Assembly: GCA_041391505.1 (NCBI GenBank)
Contig: JAWKNW010000015.1
Location: 1-64,000 of the forward strand
Direction: 5' to 3'
DNA: 64,000 nucleotides
Origin: Rhodothermales bacterium
Lineage (GTDB): Bacteria; Bacteroidota; Rhodothermia; Rhodothermales; JAHQVL01
Part shown: positions 15,028 to 23,461 of the stretch, one piece after another
How positions within the stretch are numbered: the stretch's first letter is position 1
Layout of the letters: each line of letters begins with the position of its first letter
Notes under the pieces: model-generated
Told to the model about the DNA's origin: nothing
The model's database searches: none
What the model saw: only the letters and a program-made list of their open reading frames with translations
Position numbers and translations under genes: made by a program

Positions 15028-15891
15028 ATGAACCTACCGGATATGACGCCGAGCCTGCTCGAAGCGGACGATGCCGAAGACGCGCTGGCGTTGAGCACGG
15101 CGCAGGGCTGGAATCAGACCCTGGCGGACTGGCGCCGCCTGCTGGACCTCGAGCCGGCGGGCTGTTTTGCGGCCCGCCGCGGAAGCCGGCTCATCGGCAC
15201 CGTCACTACCACGACCTACGGCGACGATCTGGCCTGGATCGGGATGATGATCGTGCATGCCGACGCGCGCCGGCAGGGTATCGGGCGGGCGTTGATGCGG
15301 CAGGCGCTGACCTACCTCGAGCGGCGCGGCGTGCGGACCGTCATGCTGGACGCCACGCCGGCGGGCCGGCCGCTGTACGCCTCGCTGGGATTCGTCCGGG
15401 AGTCGGATGTCGAGCGCTGGGAGGGAAGCCCCCGGGGCACATGGGATGTTCGGGATCGGGCCGAGGAACCGCTCGCCGGCGTCTACCCGCTAGACCGGGC
15501 GGCGTACGGCGCGGACCGGTCGCGGCTGCTCGAACGGCTCGCGGCCGAAGCGGCCTGCCGGCCGGTCGTGTGGCGCGCCGACGCGGGATCCCCGGCGGGG
15601 TACGCGCTGGCCCGCGAAGGGCGCGTGGCCACGTACATCGGACCGGTCGTTGGCGATACCGATCGGATCGCCTTGCAACTCGTCGACGAGATGCTCGCGC
15701 GATTCGCGGGGCAGCCGGTTTTGATCGACATCGACCCCGCGGATCCGGAACGCCCGCGCCGGCTGGCGGAACGCGGGTTGACGCTGCAGCGCCGCTTCAT
15801 CCGGATGCGGCTCGGCCGGGCTTCGGATGTGGATCCTGGCCGGGCCACGGGGGGTTCGATCGGCGCGAACGCCGGCCCGGAGTATGGCTGA
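15028..15891 (+). CDS. Two-domain GNAT-family N-acetyltransferase
   Basis: The 287-residue protein contains an N-terminal GNAT fold. The acetyl-CoA loop is ARRQGIGRALMRQALTYLER, preceded by AWIGMMIVHADA (about residues 70-100), and the fold closes with RPLYASLGFVRESD. The C-terminal half resembles the second GNAT-like domain of Acetyltransf_18-type proteins (AGYALAREGRVATYIGPVVG). The ATG at 15028 has cagga 8 nt upstream; a start 24 codons earlier was rejected because that segment is not GNAT-like. It is divergent from the PQQ dehydrogenase gene across 102 nt. The acceptor amine is unknown. Confidence 0.85.
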   Translation: MNLPDMTPSLLEADDAEDALALSTAQGWNQTLADWRRLLDLEPAGCFAARRGSRLIGTVTTTTYGDDLAWIGMMIVHADARRQGIGRALMRQALTYLERRGVRTVMLDATPAGRPLYASLGFVRESDVERWEGSPRGTWDVRDRAEEPLAGVYPLDRAAYGADRSRLLERLAAEAACRPVVWRADAGSPAGYALAREGRVATYIGPVVGDTDRIALQLVDEMLARFAGQPVLIDIDPADPERPRRLAERGLTLQRRFIRMRLGRASDVDPGRATGGSIGANAGPEYG

Positions 15892-15967
15892 GCGTCGCCC
15901 GCATCGGGCCATCCCCCCGGTATGACTCGCTCTCGATTCTCCTAATCCAGACCTGGAGCCCACATCC

Positions 15968-16765
15968 ATGCGCATCGCGCTTGCTTCTCCCCGCATTGCA
16001 TCGTCCGTCGACGACGGCCTGGCGCGCGTCGAACGCCTGATGGCAGTCGCGGCGGCCGAAGGCGCGCGCATCGTCTGTTTCCCCGAAGCCTATCTGCCCG
16101 GACTGCGCGGGCTGGATTTCGAGGTGCCGGCGTTCACCGAGGCCGATGCGGAGCGCGTTCTGGGCGCTGTGGGGGGATGGGCCAAACACTACCGCATCGC
16201 CACCATCCTGGGGACGGAGCGCCGGGCGCCCGAGGGCCGGCAGATCGCGTCGGTCGTTTTCGACGCCTCGGGAAGCATGCAGGGCGTCCAGACCAAAAAT
16301 CAGGTCGATCCCAGCGAAGAGCGCAACTACGTGCCCGGCGACACGCGCCGGCTGTTCGAGGTCGACGGACTGAAGTTCGGCATCGCCATCTGCCACGAAG
16401 GTTGGCGCTATCCCGAGACCGTGCGTTGGGCGGCGCGGCGCGGCGCGCACATCGTCTTCCACCCCCAGCTCACGGGGAGCGACCGCGAGGGCGTCGTGCT
16501 CAGCCGGTGGGGGGCGGCGGAGAGTCCTTATTACGAGAAGGCGATGATGATGCGCAGCATCGAAAACCGAATCTATTTCGCGAGCGTCAACTACGCGATG
16601 CGGTACCAGGAATCGGCCACGACGCTCATCGATCCGGCCGGCACGATGCGGGCGCACCTGCCCTACGGCGAGGAAGGCGTGCTCGTCCAGGATCTGGATC
16701 TCGCCGCCGCGGATGGCTACCTCGCGCATCGCTACGCGCCGGAGCGGTACCGGGAGGCCTCATGA
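15968..16765 (+). CDS. Nitrilase-superfamily carbon-nitrogen hydrolase
   Basis: This 265-residue cytoplasmic amidase-type enzyme has the full Glu-Lys-Cys triad of the nitrilase superfamily: E40 in CFPEAYLPG, K110 in TKNQVDPSEE and C142 in IAICHEGWRYPE. The late MMMRSIENRIYFASVNY block is also typical. Family members hydrolyse amides such as omega-amides or N-carbamoyl compounds. The VDPSEERNYVPG after the Lys does not decide among them. The stop overlaps the next ATG (ATGA), beginning a coupled run of three genes with two small GNAT enzymes. Confidence 0.87.
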   Translation: MRIALASPRIASSVDDGLARVERLMAVAAAEGARIVCFPEAYLPGLRGLDFEVPAFTEADAERVLGAVGGWAKHYRIATILGTERRAPEGRQIASVVFDASGSMQGVQTKNQVDPSEERNYVPGDTRRLFEVDGLKFGIAICHEGWRYPETVRWAARRGAHIVFHPQLTGSDREGVVLSRWGAAESPYYEKAMMMRSIENRIYFASVNYAMRYQESATTLIDPAGTMRAHLPYGEEGVLVQDLDLAAADGYLAHRYAPERYREAS

Positions 16766-17310
16766 CGCCCGATCCGCTGCACATCGAACGGCTGACGACG
16801 GCGCACGCCGGCGCGTACCGCGCGCTGATGCTCGAAGCATACGCGGCGCACCCGGATGCCTTTACCTCCACGCCGGAGGAACGCGCGGGGCTCGCGCTAT
16901 CGTGGTGGGAAACGCGTCTGGCAGCGGGCGACGGAGCGGCCGATCGGGTGTTCGGGGCGATGGACGCAGGCCGGATCGCCGGCGTGGCCGGGTTGTCGTT
17001 TCATCGCCGGGAGAAACTGCGCCACAAGGCCACGCTGTTCGGGATGTACGTCCGCCCGGCCTACCGGCAGCAGGGCCTAGGTCGCCGGCTGGTCGAGGCC
17101 GTCCTCGACGAGGCGCGCCGGCATGCGAACCTGCATCACGTCCTCCTGACGGTATCCGACACGAACGCCGCGGCGCAACAGCTGTATGCCGCGTGCGGTT
17201 TTGAACCGTACGGCACCGAGCCGCGCGCGATTCGGGTGGGCGACGCGTTCGTGGGGAAGGTGCTGATGTGGTGCGACCTCCATGCGACCCGGAAGACCAT
17301 CGAACGATGA
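16762..17310 (+). CDS. GNAT-family N-acetyltransferase
   Basis: This 182-residue acetyltransferase has the acetyl-CoA binding stretch LFGMYVRPAYRQQGLGRRLV (about residues 92-111), followed by HHVLLTVSDTNAAAQQLYAA and CGFEPYGTEP, the usual GNAT order. Its ATG overlaps the stop of the nitrilase-family gene, and its own stop overlaps the next GNAT start in the same way (ATGA), so all three are translationally coupled. The acceptor is not known. Small GNAT enzymes act on amino acids, polyamines, aminoglycosides or protein N-termini, and nothing in the sequence chooses among these. Confidence 0.87.
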   Translation: MTPDPLHIERLTTAHAGAYRALMLEAYAAHPDAFTSTPEERAGLALSWWETRLAAGDGAADRVFGAMDAGRIAGVAGLSFHRREKLRHKATLFGMYVRPAYRQQGLGRRLVEAVLDEARRHANLHHVLLTVSDTNAAAQQLYAACGFEPYGTEPRAIRVGDAFVGKVLMWCDLHATRKTIER

Positions 17311-17762
17311 AACTGGAACTCCGACACGCCCAGCCGGCCGATCTGCCGGCCGTCGACGCCTTCGTCGGCGCCTATCACCGGTTTGAAGGCATCCCGGCCG
17401 GATCGGCTGCCGAGGCGGTGCGACCGCTGCTGGGAGATAACGCGTTTGGCCGGATCTGGCTGATCGATGTGGATGGGGTGCCGGCCGGGTACGTGGCGGT
17501 GTGCTTCGGCTACTCCATCGAATTCGGCGGAAGGGATGCGTTCGTCGACGAGTTCTTTCTCGATGAAGCCTTTCGCGGCCGCGGGATCGGGAGCGCCGTG
17601 CTGGACCTGCTGCCGGACGCCGTGGCGCCCTTCGGCGTGCGCGCGTTGCATCTGGAAGTAGGTCGCGACAACGACCGGGCACGCCGGCTGTACGGCGCCA
17701 GGGGCTTCGAAGCGCGGGACGGGTACCTGCTGATGTCGCGTCGGCTCGACGGCAATGGGTAA
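17307..17762 (+). CDS. GNAT-family N-acetyltransferase
   Basis: This 151-residue GNAT protein shows the core DAFVDEFFLDEAFRGRGIGS (about residues 77-96), where RGRGIG is the pyrophosphate-binding loop. HLEVGRDNDRARRLYGARGF closes the fold. Its ATG is inside the previous stop (ATGA), making it the third gene of a coupled nitrilase-GNAT-GNAT unit. The two GNAT enzymes are clearly different from each other and not a recent duplication. The substrate is unknown. A start 13 codons earlier exists but lies inside the preceding gene and adds no conserved sequence. Confidence 0.87.
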   Translation: MKLELRHAQPADLPAVDAFVGAYHRFEGIPAGSAAEAVRPLLGDNAFGRIWLIDVDGVPAGYVAVCFGYSIEFGGRDAFVDEFFLDEAFRGRGIGSAVLDLLPDAVAPFGVRALHLEVGRDNDRARRLYGARGFEARDGYLLMSRRLDGNG

Positions 17763-17808
17763 TGCTGGCGTATATTGCGGCATCACACCACCATCCCCCC
17801 ATACCGCC

Positions 17809-18504
17809 ATGCCGTATCGCCTCTTCGTTCTGCTTCTGCTCGCCATCGGCGCCGTCGGTTGCGCTGCGCCGCAGCAACCCGTCGCGCTGTTCAACGGTCG
17901 CGACCTCACCGGCTGGCATGTGGATGTCCCGGCGATGGACACCAGCTCGGTAGCCAGCCCGTTTTTCGTCCGCAACGGGCTGCTGGTCAGCGCCGGCACG
18001 CCCGAGGGGCACCTGATCACGGATGCCGTCTACCAGAACTACCGCCTCGAACTTGAATACCGCTTCGCCGGCGAGCCCGGCAATGCCGGCGCGCTGGTGC
18101 ACGCCTCGACGCCGCGGGCGCTGTACCAGATGTTTCCCCAATCGATCGAGGTGCAGATGATGCACGAAAATGCCGGCGATTTCTGGTGCATCGTGGCCGA
18201 CATCGAGGTGCCCGACATGGAAACCCGCCGCGGCCCGAAATCAGAGTGGGGCATCACCGAAGGGAAAGCGCGCCGCATCCTCAACCTGACGGACGGCTCG
18301 GAGAAACCCGTCGGCGAGTGGAATACGATGGTCATCGAAACCGTCGGCAACACGATCCGCGTCTGGGTCAACGGCGATCTCGTCAACGACGGGTTTAACG
18401 CGACGGTAGATCACGGCCAGATCGCGCTCCAGGCCGAAGGCTCGGAGGTCGAATTCCGGAAAGTCGAGCTGACGCCCATCGACCGGCTCTCGAATACTCC
18501 GTAA
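17809..18504 (+). CDS. DUF1080 (3-keto-disaccharide hydrolase-type) lipoprotein
   Basis: The 231-residue product has a signal peptide with lipobox AVGC (Cys18) and a concanavalin-like DUF1080 domain. The hallmark VALFNGRDLTGWHVD begins at about residue 24, then HLITDAVYQNYRLELEYRFA and a late GEWNTMVIETVGNTIRVWVN with GQIALQAEGSEVEFRKVEL. DUF1080 proteins are found with sugar-degrading genes, and some hydrolyse 3-keto-glycosides. This member appears to be attached to a membrane facing the periplasm or outside. It ends 39 nt before the convergent glycosyltransferase gene. Confidence 0.88.
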   Translation: MPYRLFVLLLLAIGAVGCAAPQQPVALFNGRDLTGWHVDVPAMDTSSVASPFFVRNGLLVSAGTPEGHLITDAVYQNYRLELEYRFAGEPGNAGALVHASTPRALYQMFPQSIEVQMMHENAGDFWCIVADIEVPDMETRRGPKSEWGITEGKARRILNLTDGSEKPVGEWNTMVIETVGNTIRVWVNGDLVNDGFNATVDHGQIALQAEGSEVEFRKVELTPIDRLSNTP

Positions 18505-18543
18505 CGGAGCGACTCCCGGCTACCGTCTTTTCCCGATCGGCTC

Positions 18544-21198
18544 CTACAACGCCATCGACTCCACCATGTGCGCCCACGCCGGGTAGCGCTCCCGGAGGTA
18601 CTCGCCCGTACGCACGGCCTCGGAGCGGTGCTGCGTGGCGAGCGACGTCTGGATCAGCTCGTAGAGGGCTTCCGGACTTTCTTCGAGCTTCAGCGACGCC
18701 TCGATCGCTTCGAGCGCGTGCCCGAATTGTCCCTGCATGCGCGATGTGATGGCGCGCAGAACGAAGGGGTAGGGCGCTTTCGGGAAACTCCGCACGGCCT
18801 GGTCGGCGATGCGCGCGGCCTGCGCGATGTCGCGTTGCGCCAGGCACTGCTGAAACAGCGTGATGTATTCCGTGAGCGGACGCGTCGGCTCGAAACCGCC
18901 TTCCGGGAAATAGCGCGCGATGTGGGCGCGGGTAAACAGCTGCCCGTCCAGGATCGTCAGGACGCCCCGCTCGAACATGCCGTATTCTTCCCAGATGCGG
19001 ATCGTTTCCCGCTTGCCCGTGGCGGCGCCGTGTTCGATGCCGGCGGGATTCCGGAAGTACAGCCCGAGCGTCTCGGGGTGCCGGTAGAAGGGCTCGTGTT
19101 TGCCGACCCGGAGCCAGAATTCGTAGTCGCCGGCGGAGATAAATTCCTCCCGGAACAGCCCGTACGTAGCGTGGAGCCGTTTCCGCCACATCGGCTGCGA
19201 GCCGATGATGCAATGGCGTTCGAGTTCGCGATACGTATACGGGGGCCAGTCGAGCAGCTTCTTCGACGAGGTCGTCGCAAACGTCTCGTTCGGGACGCTC
19301 GTGTCGATCTGCCCGGGATACACCAGGGCGATCTCCGGACTCGCGTCGAGACAGTCGGCCATCGTCTCGAGGGCGTCGGCGCGGTGCCGGTCGTCGGTGT
19401 TGGCGCTCGTCAGGTACGGGCCGGCCGCCATCCGGATGCCGCGGTTCCAGCTGGCGTACAGCGGTTCGCGTTCGGCGGCGCGTTCGTACCGGATGCCGGG
19501 GTAGCTTTGCTGAAAGCGTTCGACGATCGCCCGTTCGTTTTCAGGGCTTGCCGCGTCGATGACGACGATCTCGAGGCCGCCCTGTTTGTACAGCGTCTGG
19601 TTGACGAGATTGTCCAGGCAGCCCTCCATGAAGGCCTCGGATTTGTAGGTCGACACCAGCGCCGTCACGCGCGGGGCAGCGGGTTTTACGGCCGCCGCCG
19701 GCTGTTCGAGGTACGCGTCGTCGCCCGTCAGGGCGTCGAAGTCGGCCACGGTGCGCCGCAGCGCCTCGTAGATCGGGCGCGCCTTCGCGTGCTCGCCCAG
19801 GGCGCGCAGCGTCCGCGCGAAATACCACTGGATGCGCCACGACTGCAGCCCGCCCTGAAACGCCTGCGCATACTCGTTGAGCGCCGGCCCCGGCGATCCG
19901 TGGGCTTCGAGGTACAGCCCCGACCAGAGCCGGAGGTGCGTGTCCTGCGGCGCGTGCCGCCCGTAGCGGAAAAACCCGCTGTTGTACATCAGGAAGCTCG
20001 ACGCCCCGATGCGTCGCTCGGCCTCGAGCACGGCGGGCGTGTCGCCGCCGGCGAGGCTGCACCGCAGGTCGGCGCCGGCGTCGCCGAGCGAGTCGGCCAG
20101 CAGCTGCGCGCCGGAGAGCGCCGCGCCCGATCCGCCGGGCCAGGCATGGGGCCGTTTGGGCTGTGCGAGGAGCCGCTCGTAGCAGGCATTCATCGCGACC
20201 GCGGCGTTTTCGGCACCGAAGTGCATCCGGGCATGCGCCGCGGCGTTGCGGCCCATCCGCAGCCGCTCGTCGGGGTTATGGTAGAGGTATTCGATCGCCT
20301 CGCGGTAGGCCGCGGCCGAATCCACGATCATCCCCGTCTGCTCGTGCTCCACGAGGCGGACGACGCCGCCATACGGGAAGACGACCGGCGGGACGCTGGC
20401 GTACATGACTTCCTGGAGGTTCAATTCCGCTGCCGCGTAGGTCTCTTCGCAGAGCGGATAGCCGTACACATCCATCGTTTCGAGCACCGGCGCGATATCC
20501 GCCACGTAGCCGCGGAAGTCGAACCGATCCGCCGCGCCCAGCGCGGCCGCCTGCTGCTTCAGCTGCGCCTGGATACCATCCCCGCAAACGACGAAGCGCA
20601 CCCCGGGAATCTGGATCGAGGCGCTCATCGGGACATAGTCCGGGTGCATCTTGACGAAACTGACCGTGCCGATGTAGCCGACGTTGAAACCCTGATGCGG
20701 TCGGGGCGCGACGCCCCGGACCCGGTCCAGATCCGCCGGCGCGAGCACCATGGCCCGGCGTTCTTCCGGCAGCTGCTGGAAGACGGCGTTGGTCTCGTAG
20801 GTGAACGGGTTGCAGGCGATGGTCAGGTCCGCCATCTCCGCGAGCGCCGGCGAGATCAGCTGGGGCGCCGAGGTGCCGGCGACATGGTGCCACATCGCCA
20901 GCCGGCATGCGGGAAACGCGGTGTGCAGAAAACGCATCATCCCGGGCGCATTCCAGCACTCGATCTGCACGATGTCCGCCGCCTCGATGGCGGCGTGCAG
21001 CGCGGCCGTGTCGGGCGCGTCGAGCACGTCGACCCCCGCCTGCCGCGCGAGCGCCTTCGCCTCGTCGGACGCGCCGCCGAGCGCCGCGATCCGGTGCGCG
21101 TAGCCCCCGAGCCGCGCCGAAGCTCGCGCCGTCGTGATCGCCGCCCGGGTAGCCCCGCCGGCGTCCATGTTTTCAATGACGTGGAGGATGGATGGCAT
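18544..21198 (-). CDS. Large GT4-TPR-GT2 fusion glycosyltransferase
   Basis: The 884-residue protein seems to hold two glycosyltransferases. Residues about 1-350 are GT-B/GT4-like: ILHVIENMDAGGATRAAITT at the start, FNVGYIGTVSFVKMHPDYVP, and a retaining-type loop EETYAAAELNLQEVMYASVP. A middle helical segment (about 350-490) resembles TPR. A GT-A/GT2 domain then starts with VTALVSTYKSEAFMEGCLD and carries SANTDDRHRADALE (a DD pair where DXD is expected) and the acceptor-side ISAGDYEFWLRVG. TPR-like repeats follow to the end. The ATG at complement 21196-21198 is preferred over one 12 codons upstream, which falls in a heptad-repeat element. It probably makes successive linkages of a surface glycan. 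Confidence 0.8.
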   Translation of the reverse strand: MPSILHVIENMDAGGATRAAITTARASARLGGYAHRIAALGGASDEAKALARQAGVDVLDAPDTAALHAAIEAADIVQIECWNAPGMMRFLHTAFPACRLAMWHHVAGTSAPQLISPALAEMADLTIACNPFTYETNAVFQQLPEERRAMVLAPADLDRVRGVAPRPHQGFNVGYIGTVSFVKMHPDYVPMSASIQIPGVRFVVCGDGIQAQLKQQAAALGAADRFDFRGYVADIAPVLETMDVYGYPLCEETYAAAELNLQEVMYASVPPVVFPYGGVVRLVEHEQTGMIVDSAAAYREAIEYLYHNPDERLRMGRNAAAHARMHFGAENAAVAMNACYERLLAQPKRPHAWPGGSGAALSGAQLLADSLGDAGADLRCSLAGGDTPAVLEAERRIGASSFLMYNSGFFRYGRHAPQDTHLRLWSGLYLEAHGSPGPALNEYAQAFQGGLQSWRIQWYFARTLRALGEHAKARPIYEALRRTVADFDALTGDDAYLEQPAAAVKPAAPRVTALVSTYKSEAFMEGCLDNLVNQTLYKQGGLEIVVIDAASPENERAIVERFQQSYPGIRYERAAEREPLYASWNRGIRMAAGPYLTSANTDDRHRADALETMADCLDASPEIALVYPGQIDTSVPNETFATTSSKKLLDWPPYTYRELERHCIIGSQPMWRKRLHATYGLFREEFISAGDYEFWLRVGKHEPFYRHPETLGLYFRNPAGIEHGAATGKRETIRIWEEYGMFERGVLTILDGQLFTRAHIARYFPEGGFEPTRPLTEYITLFQQCLAQRDIAQAARIADQAVRSFPKAPYPFVLRAITSRMQGQFGHALEAIEASLKLEESPEALYELIQTSLATQHRSEAVRTGEYLRERYPAWAHMVESMAL

Positions 21199-21298
21199 GG
21201 GGATCGGGTTCAAGGTTGCAGGTTCCATGGTCAAGGCGAAAGGGTCGACGTGCAGGCATCATACCTTGAACCTCGAACGTCGACCCTCGAACGCGAAG
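21199..21298. repeat. GGTTCAA-type intergenic repeat with interleaved inverted repeats
   Basis: This 100-nt gap contains heptad words in both orientations. GGTTCAAGGT at 21207-21216 is complementary to ACCTTGAACC at 21263-21272. AGGGTCGACGT at 21241-21251 is complementary to ACGTCGACCCT at 21277-21287. The two pairings interleave (A-B-A'-B'), so they are mutually exclusive as simple hairpins or could form a pseudoknot. The same GGTTCAA/CCTTGAA words occur in the flgF-flgG repeat. Confidence 0.7.
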
Positions 21299-23458
21299 CT
21301 AGGCCTTCACCATCCACATCCCCTGGTTGTCGCCGGGGACGGGCTGGAGGGGGAAGGAGAGGCTGTTGAATTGCTGGAATTCGTCGGTGGCTTTCTGGCA
21401 GCCTTCCCAGCATCCGTAGTCGTCGAACTGCATCACGCCGCCGGGGACGACCTGGTCGTAGAATTCGTTCAGGATCGTCATGGTGGACGAGTACCAGTCG
21501 GCGTCGAGGTGGAGGAGCGCGATCGGGCCTACCTCCTGTCTGGCGCCGGCGAGGGTGTCCTCGAAGTAGCCCGGGACGAGGGACACGTACGACGAAATCC
21601 CCAGCGCATCGCAGATCTCCCGGACGCCGTCGACCGAGCCGGCGCAGGTGCCGGTGCCCCAGCCGGTGTCGTCCGCGGGGATGCCGTTCTGGGTGTCGTG
21701 CACCGTCGGCTCGGGCATGCCGGAGAAGGTGTCGAAGGCGAAATGATGCCGCGGCCGGCGGCTGTAGCGCTGGATGACGAGGCCGAGCAGCGCCGTCGAC
21801 CCGCCCCGGGCCACGCCGCACTCGACGAAGTTACCGGGGAGGTCTTCCTGGCAGATCCGCTTTGCCTGGGTGTACAGCGAATACAGCCGCGCCTCCGGGA
21901 CCATCGTATGCGGACGGATCAGCGCGAGCAGCTCCTTGAACTCGGCGTCGTCGATGTGCGAGACGTCGGGGACGCTTTTCAGCACCTGGTCGAGCAGCAC
22001 CTTCGCGTTCGCGTTGTCCGGGAAGTGGTGCAGTTCTTCCCGGAGCGCCTCGCGGGCGTCGAAGGGCTTGCCGAGATGCAGCAGGCAGGCGGCCCGCAGG
22101 TAGTCGACGTTCAGGAGCGGCAGCCGCATCGCTTTGACGCGCGTCGCCGTCTGGAAGGCCTGCTGGTACTGGCCCGTCTTGAAGGTGTCGATCGCGGTGC
22201 GCAGCAGGCCCTCCACCGATTCGACGGCCTGACGGGCCGGCTCGGGCTGTGCCGCCGGTTTGGGAGCCTGCGCCGGCCGTCTCGCGGGAGGCGCGGGTTC
22301 GGGTTGCCGGATGTGCGCCCGCATCAGGCGGTCGAACACGCGCGCCCGTTCGGGCATGGCGTAGTCGCGCAGGCAACGTTCCTGGCCGCGCCGCGCGATG
22401 GCCTCGCGTTCGTCGGGGTGCGCGAGGTAGTACCGGATTTTTTCGATCAGCTCGTCGTGGTCGCGGTACGTTTCGATCTCGCGCCCCGGCTCGAAGTACC
22501 GGTGCAGATCCGGGAGATGCTGCGTCAGGAGGAACGCGCCGGCGCCCGTGGCCTCGAACAGCCGCATGTTGACCGTATCGGCGCCGCCGAGGTCGCGGCG
22601 GCCGGCGTCCGAGCGCAGGCTATGGTCCGCCCGCGCGTCGAGCACGATGCGGGCCTGGCCGAGCGCGCGGTGCATCGCGCGTCCGAAGACGGGGTTCTGG
22701 ACGAAGGGCTGGAGGGTTGCCGGCACCGGCAGCCGGCCGGGATCGGTGTAGAGGGCGAACGAGAACGGCATCTCGCCTTTCGACGCCTCCGCCACGCGTT
22801 CGAGCATGCGGTTGCGCGTCTCGTGCTGCTGCGTCGTCCAGGACCCCGAGAACATCACGTCCAGCGCATGTTTCGCGCCGCGCGCGTCCTCCGCCACCAT
22901 CTGGGGGATCCCCGGAAAGAAGAAGGCGGAGGCGCGGGCGCCGCCCTCCCGGACGGCGTCGAGGAGCAACGGCAGGCCGGAGAGGATGAGATCGTAGCCG
23001 GACCAGTCGTGGCGCGCATCGATGTCCGCCGCGCGCCAGCCGGCGACGAGCCGGGGGCGATATGGCAGCGATGCGATGAAGGCGGTGTCGAAGAGCACCG
23101 GGTTCGCCGTGTAGAAGATGTCCGGCCGATAATGGGCCACCTGCTTGCGGACGATTTCCTTGACCCACGAGTTCTGGTCGATCGGCGCGCGTTCAGTCAC
23201 GTGCTCGCGCAGCCACTGCGCCTGGGCGTACGGGTTGTCCGCCACGACGAACTGGGCCTCGTAGCCCAGGCCGGCGAGATAGGGCGTGAAGATGTGCGAC
23301 GCCGCCACGCCGTCGTCGAGTACGGCCTTGATCTGGACATCGTACGGCGCGCTCTTCAGTTCGGGATGGGCGCGGTACAGCTGTTCGGTGGCTTCGGGGT
23401 AGAACGTGTGGACGTGCAGCAGCCGCAGACGTTCAGGGGTCGGGCGATCCGGTGTCAT
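21299..23458 (-). CDS. GT-TPR-TylF methyltransferase fusion protein
   Basis: The 719-residue protein begins with a CgeB-like glycosyltransferase domain (about 10-390). RLLHVHTFYPEATEQLYRAH is its first strand, and it includes HALDVMFSGSWTTQQHETRN and NMRLFEATGAGAFLLTQHLP. A Pro/Ala-rich linker (about 390-415) and TPR-like repeats (to about 490) follow. The C-terminus is a TylF-type SAM O-methyltransferase: NFVECGVARGGSTALLG for the SAM loop and LHLDADWYSSTMT, with QFDDYGCWEG, for the metal-binding acids. It could glycosylate and methylate the same glycan. It lies 3 nt after a SAM methyltransferase gene and upstream of the GT4-TPR-GT2 gene. Confidence 0.8.
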   Translation of the reverse strand: MTPDRPTPERLRLLHVHTFYPEATEQLYRAHPELKSAPYDVQIKAVLDDGVAASHIFTPYLAGLGYEAQFVVADNPYAQAQWLREHVTERAPIDQNSWVKEIVRKQVAHYRPDIFYTANPVLFDTAFIASLPYRPRLVAGWRAADIDARHDWSGYDLILSGLPLLLDAVREGGARASAFFFPGIPQMVAEDARGAKHALDVMFSGSWTTQQHETRNRMLERVAEASKGEMPFSFALYTDPGRLPVPATLQPFVQNPVFGRAMHRALGQARIVLDARADHSLRSDAGRRDLGGADTVNMRLFEATGAGAFLLTQHLPDLHRYFEPGREIETYRDHDELIEKIRYYLAHPDEREAIARRGQERCLRDYAMPERARVFDRLMRAHIRQPEPAPPARRPAQAPKPAAQPEPARQAVESVEGLLRTAIDTFKTGQYQQAFQTATRVKAMRLPLLNVDYLRAACLLHLGKPFDAREALREELHHFPDNANAKVLLDQVLKSVPDVSHIDDAEFKELLALIRPHTMVPEARLYSLYTQAKRICQEDLPGNFVECGVARGGSTALLGLVIQRYSRRPRHHFAFDTFSGMPEPTVHDTQNGIPADDTGWGTGTCAGSVDGVREICDALGISSYVSLVPGYFEDTLAGARQEVGPIALLHLDADWYSSTMTILNEFYDQVVPGGVMQFDDYGCWEGCQKATDEFQQFNSLSFPLQPVPGDNQGMWMVKA

Positions 23459-23461
23459 CGG

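Noticed and set aside
18568..21369. A very long plus-strand open frame (over 900 codons) opposite the GT4-TPR-GT2 gene
   Set aside because: It is Arg/Gly/Val-rich, has no family features and is the antisense shadow of a well-supported gene in GC-rich DNA.
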